DNA of 22,979 bases from NCBI RefSeq assembly GCF_000003605.2, contig NW_003155252.1:94542-117520 (forward strand), given 5' to 3'. Below are positions 22,199 to 22,979 of the stretch, one piece after another. The notes beneath the pieces were generated by a model, which worked only from the letters and a program-made list of their open reading frames with translations, made no database searches and was not told the DNA's origin. Origin of the DNA: Saccoglossus kowalevskii. Taxonomy: Eukaryota > Hemichordata > Enteropneusta > Harrimaniidae. Numbering within the stretch: position 1 is the first letter of the stretch; the number at the start of each line of letters is the position of its first letter. A program made the translations under genes and the position numbers.

Positions 22199-22508
22199 AT
22201 GAATCGCTACATCAATATACATGTTGCATTTGATCATGCCGAACAGAACAGTTTGCATCCTAAAGAAACTGATATTCTAACAAGGCAGCTGATGAAGTTG
22301 GTAAGTTTGATGTTATAGCTTGTTATTTCTCGCACTTGGCAAAAAATGCATTAATGAACATAGACAAACAACATAATTGATTGTATGTCCTTTGTATGTG
22401 TATGTTTCTGTTTAATATGTGCAGTATCACTTTGAATTGAATGATCCTATCTCACCTTTTGTAAAAAAAAATATTTATTTAATTTTTTCCAGATTTTTTA
22501 AATTTTAA
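22199..22508 (+). other. Possible two-exon short open frame
   Basis: From ATG at 22199 a 34-codon frame (MNRYINIHVAFDHAEQNSLH at its start) reaches a consensus donor, G|GTAAGT at 22300-22306. A pyrimidine-rich tract ending in TGTGCAG at 22424 offers an acceptor. In matching phase the frame stays open for 27 codons to TAA at 22506-22508 (YHFELNDPISPF at its start). The product would be 61 residues with a 124 bp intron. No homology is recognised, the ATG context is weak, and GTAAGT occurs several times in this window by chance, so this is a weak candidate only. It could be an exon of a gene continuing into the THAP-like region. Confidence 0.15.
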
Positions 22509-22516
22509 ATCGTGCA

Positions 22517-22785
22517 ATGCCCCCAAAGTCTTGACGCAATGTTCCCGGAACCACCGTAGGTGGCGCAGCACACGACTAAGACTTTCACGGAACACTATCA
22601 ATATCTTTCGTAGTAAAATATCAGGTAATGACCTAAAATGCCCCACATATGTATGTTGTAGCCAACATTTTCACATTGTATCGGATGGGACGCCTGAGAA
22701 TGGTTTCAAGGGGGTTGGAAACGATGGAAAACATACGAAACAGTATATATCTGAGCCAGAAAATCAATTTTATGATTACATTTAA
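22517..22785 (+). pseudogene. Possible decayed THAP-type zinc finger
   Basis: THAP domains are DNA-binding C2CH zinc fingers found in host regulators and in P-element-like transposases. Here an ATG at 22517 reads MPPKS, then after a stop RNVPGT and, in the same frame, DFHGT (22580-22594). A second frame then gives LKCPTYVCCSQHF (about 22633-22671). The order MPPK / xNVPGx / FH / CSQHF, with about 23 codons between FH and CSQHF, is reminiscent of a THAP domain. The first zinc-ligand pair is not preserved (R and T where C would be expected), and stops and a frameshift interrupt it. GC is higher than in the flanks. Downstream the frame runs to 22785 without further motifs. Chance resemblance cannot be excluded. 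Confidence 0.3.
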
Positions 22786-22786
22786 T

Positions 22787-22934
22787 AGACCTGTGACGTC
22801 ACAAATAACGTCATCTTCGGCAGGTCTTACGAAGTAACGGGCTCGGAAGCATTCGCTTATGATTTCACTGATGTCACCAAAACGTCATCTTCGGCTGGTT
22901 TTCGAAAGCAACGTCCTCGGAATCATTCGGGTGC
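22787..22934 (+). repeat. Two tandem 74 bp units with CRE-like palindromes
   Basis: Unit A (22787-22860) and unit B (22861-22934) share CGTCATCTTCGGC exactly (22809 and 22883, spacing 74), followed by '(A/T)GGT(C/T)TT(A/T)CGAA', a 'CTCGGAA(G/T)CATTCG' block and other matches. Unit A contains a full TGACGTCA palindrome at 22794-22801; unit B has TGATGTCA. Each also has a second half-site, AACGTCA. The period is not a multiple of three, so the units cannot be in-frame coding repeats of each other. They directly follow the THAP-like remnant and may be subterminal repeats of the same element or a regulatory duplication. Confidence 0.75.
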
Positions 22935-22979
22935 TCTGAAATATTATCCAAACAAAGTTTGAAGATGATGGATAGGTAA

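Noticed and set aside
22281-22330. CTGATGA word as a hammerhead ribozyme core
   Set aside because: No matching GAAA and stem arrangement follows, and the other CTGATGA-like sites on both strands failed in the same way.

Overview
This is an AT-rich piece of animal nuclear DNA. It has many simple-sequence runs, no operon-like gene packing, and broken copies of two retroelement reverse transcriptases (RTs) whose nearest relatives, from memory, are abundant in molluscs and other lophotrochozoan or marine invertebrates. A mollusc, perhaps a bivalve, is the best guess. That is inference; no species-diagnostic gene is present. I found no intact host gene, rRNA, tRNA or CRISPR array. The window reads as intergenic or intronic DNA made of old mobile-element debris.

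Layout. Bases 1-230 are a CG-rich, repeat-laden fragment that looks like the end of a non-autonomous element. About 3160-4173 (minus strand) is a badly decayed RT of the family that carries a 'GIPMG(T)NCAPL(L)ADLF'-type block. Two near-identical ~125 bp miniature inverted-repeat elements, each flanked by TTAA, sit in opposite orientation at 4498-4628 and 7986-8118 and share a perfect 64 bp core. A short unrecognised open frame of raised GC follows at 7576-7770, with a possible out-of-frame continuation to 7861. A diverged ~165 bp duplication is at 8334-8495 and 9611-9785. About 13280-13770 is a three-unit tandem array with a period near 175 bp. About 16951-18540 is a 5'-truncated, frameshifted non-LTR (LINE) ORF2 remnant that keeps its 3' end.

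Right end. About 19849-20694 holds a cryptic broken coding region. Few stops interrupt roughly 280 codons once three frame changes are allowed, and I could not identify the protein. From about 22500 to the end the GC rises: there is a possible decayed THAP-type zinc-finger reading (22517-22785), followed at once by two 74 bp tandem units containing CRE-like palindromes.

Nothing here forms a working pathway. The parts likely to be new are the TTAA miniature-element family, the unidentified broken gene at 19.8-20.7 kb, the ~175 bp array, and the 74 bp repeat next to the THAP-like remnant. All family assignments come from motif recognition by eye; no searches were run.
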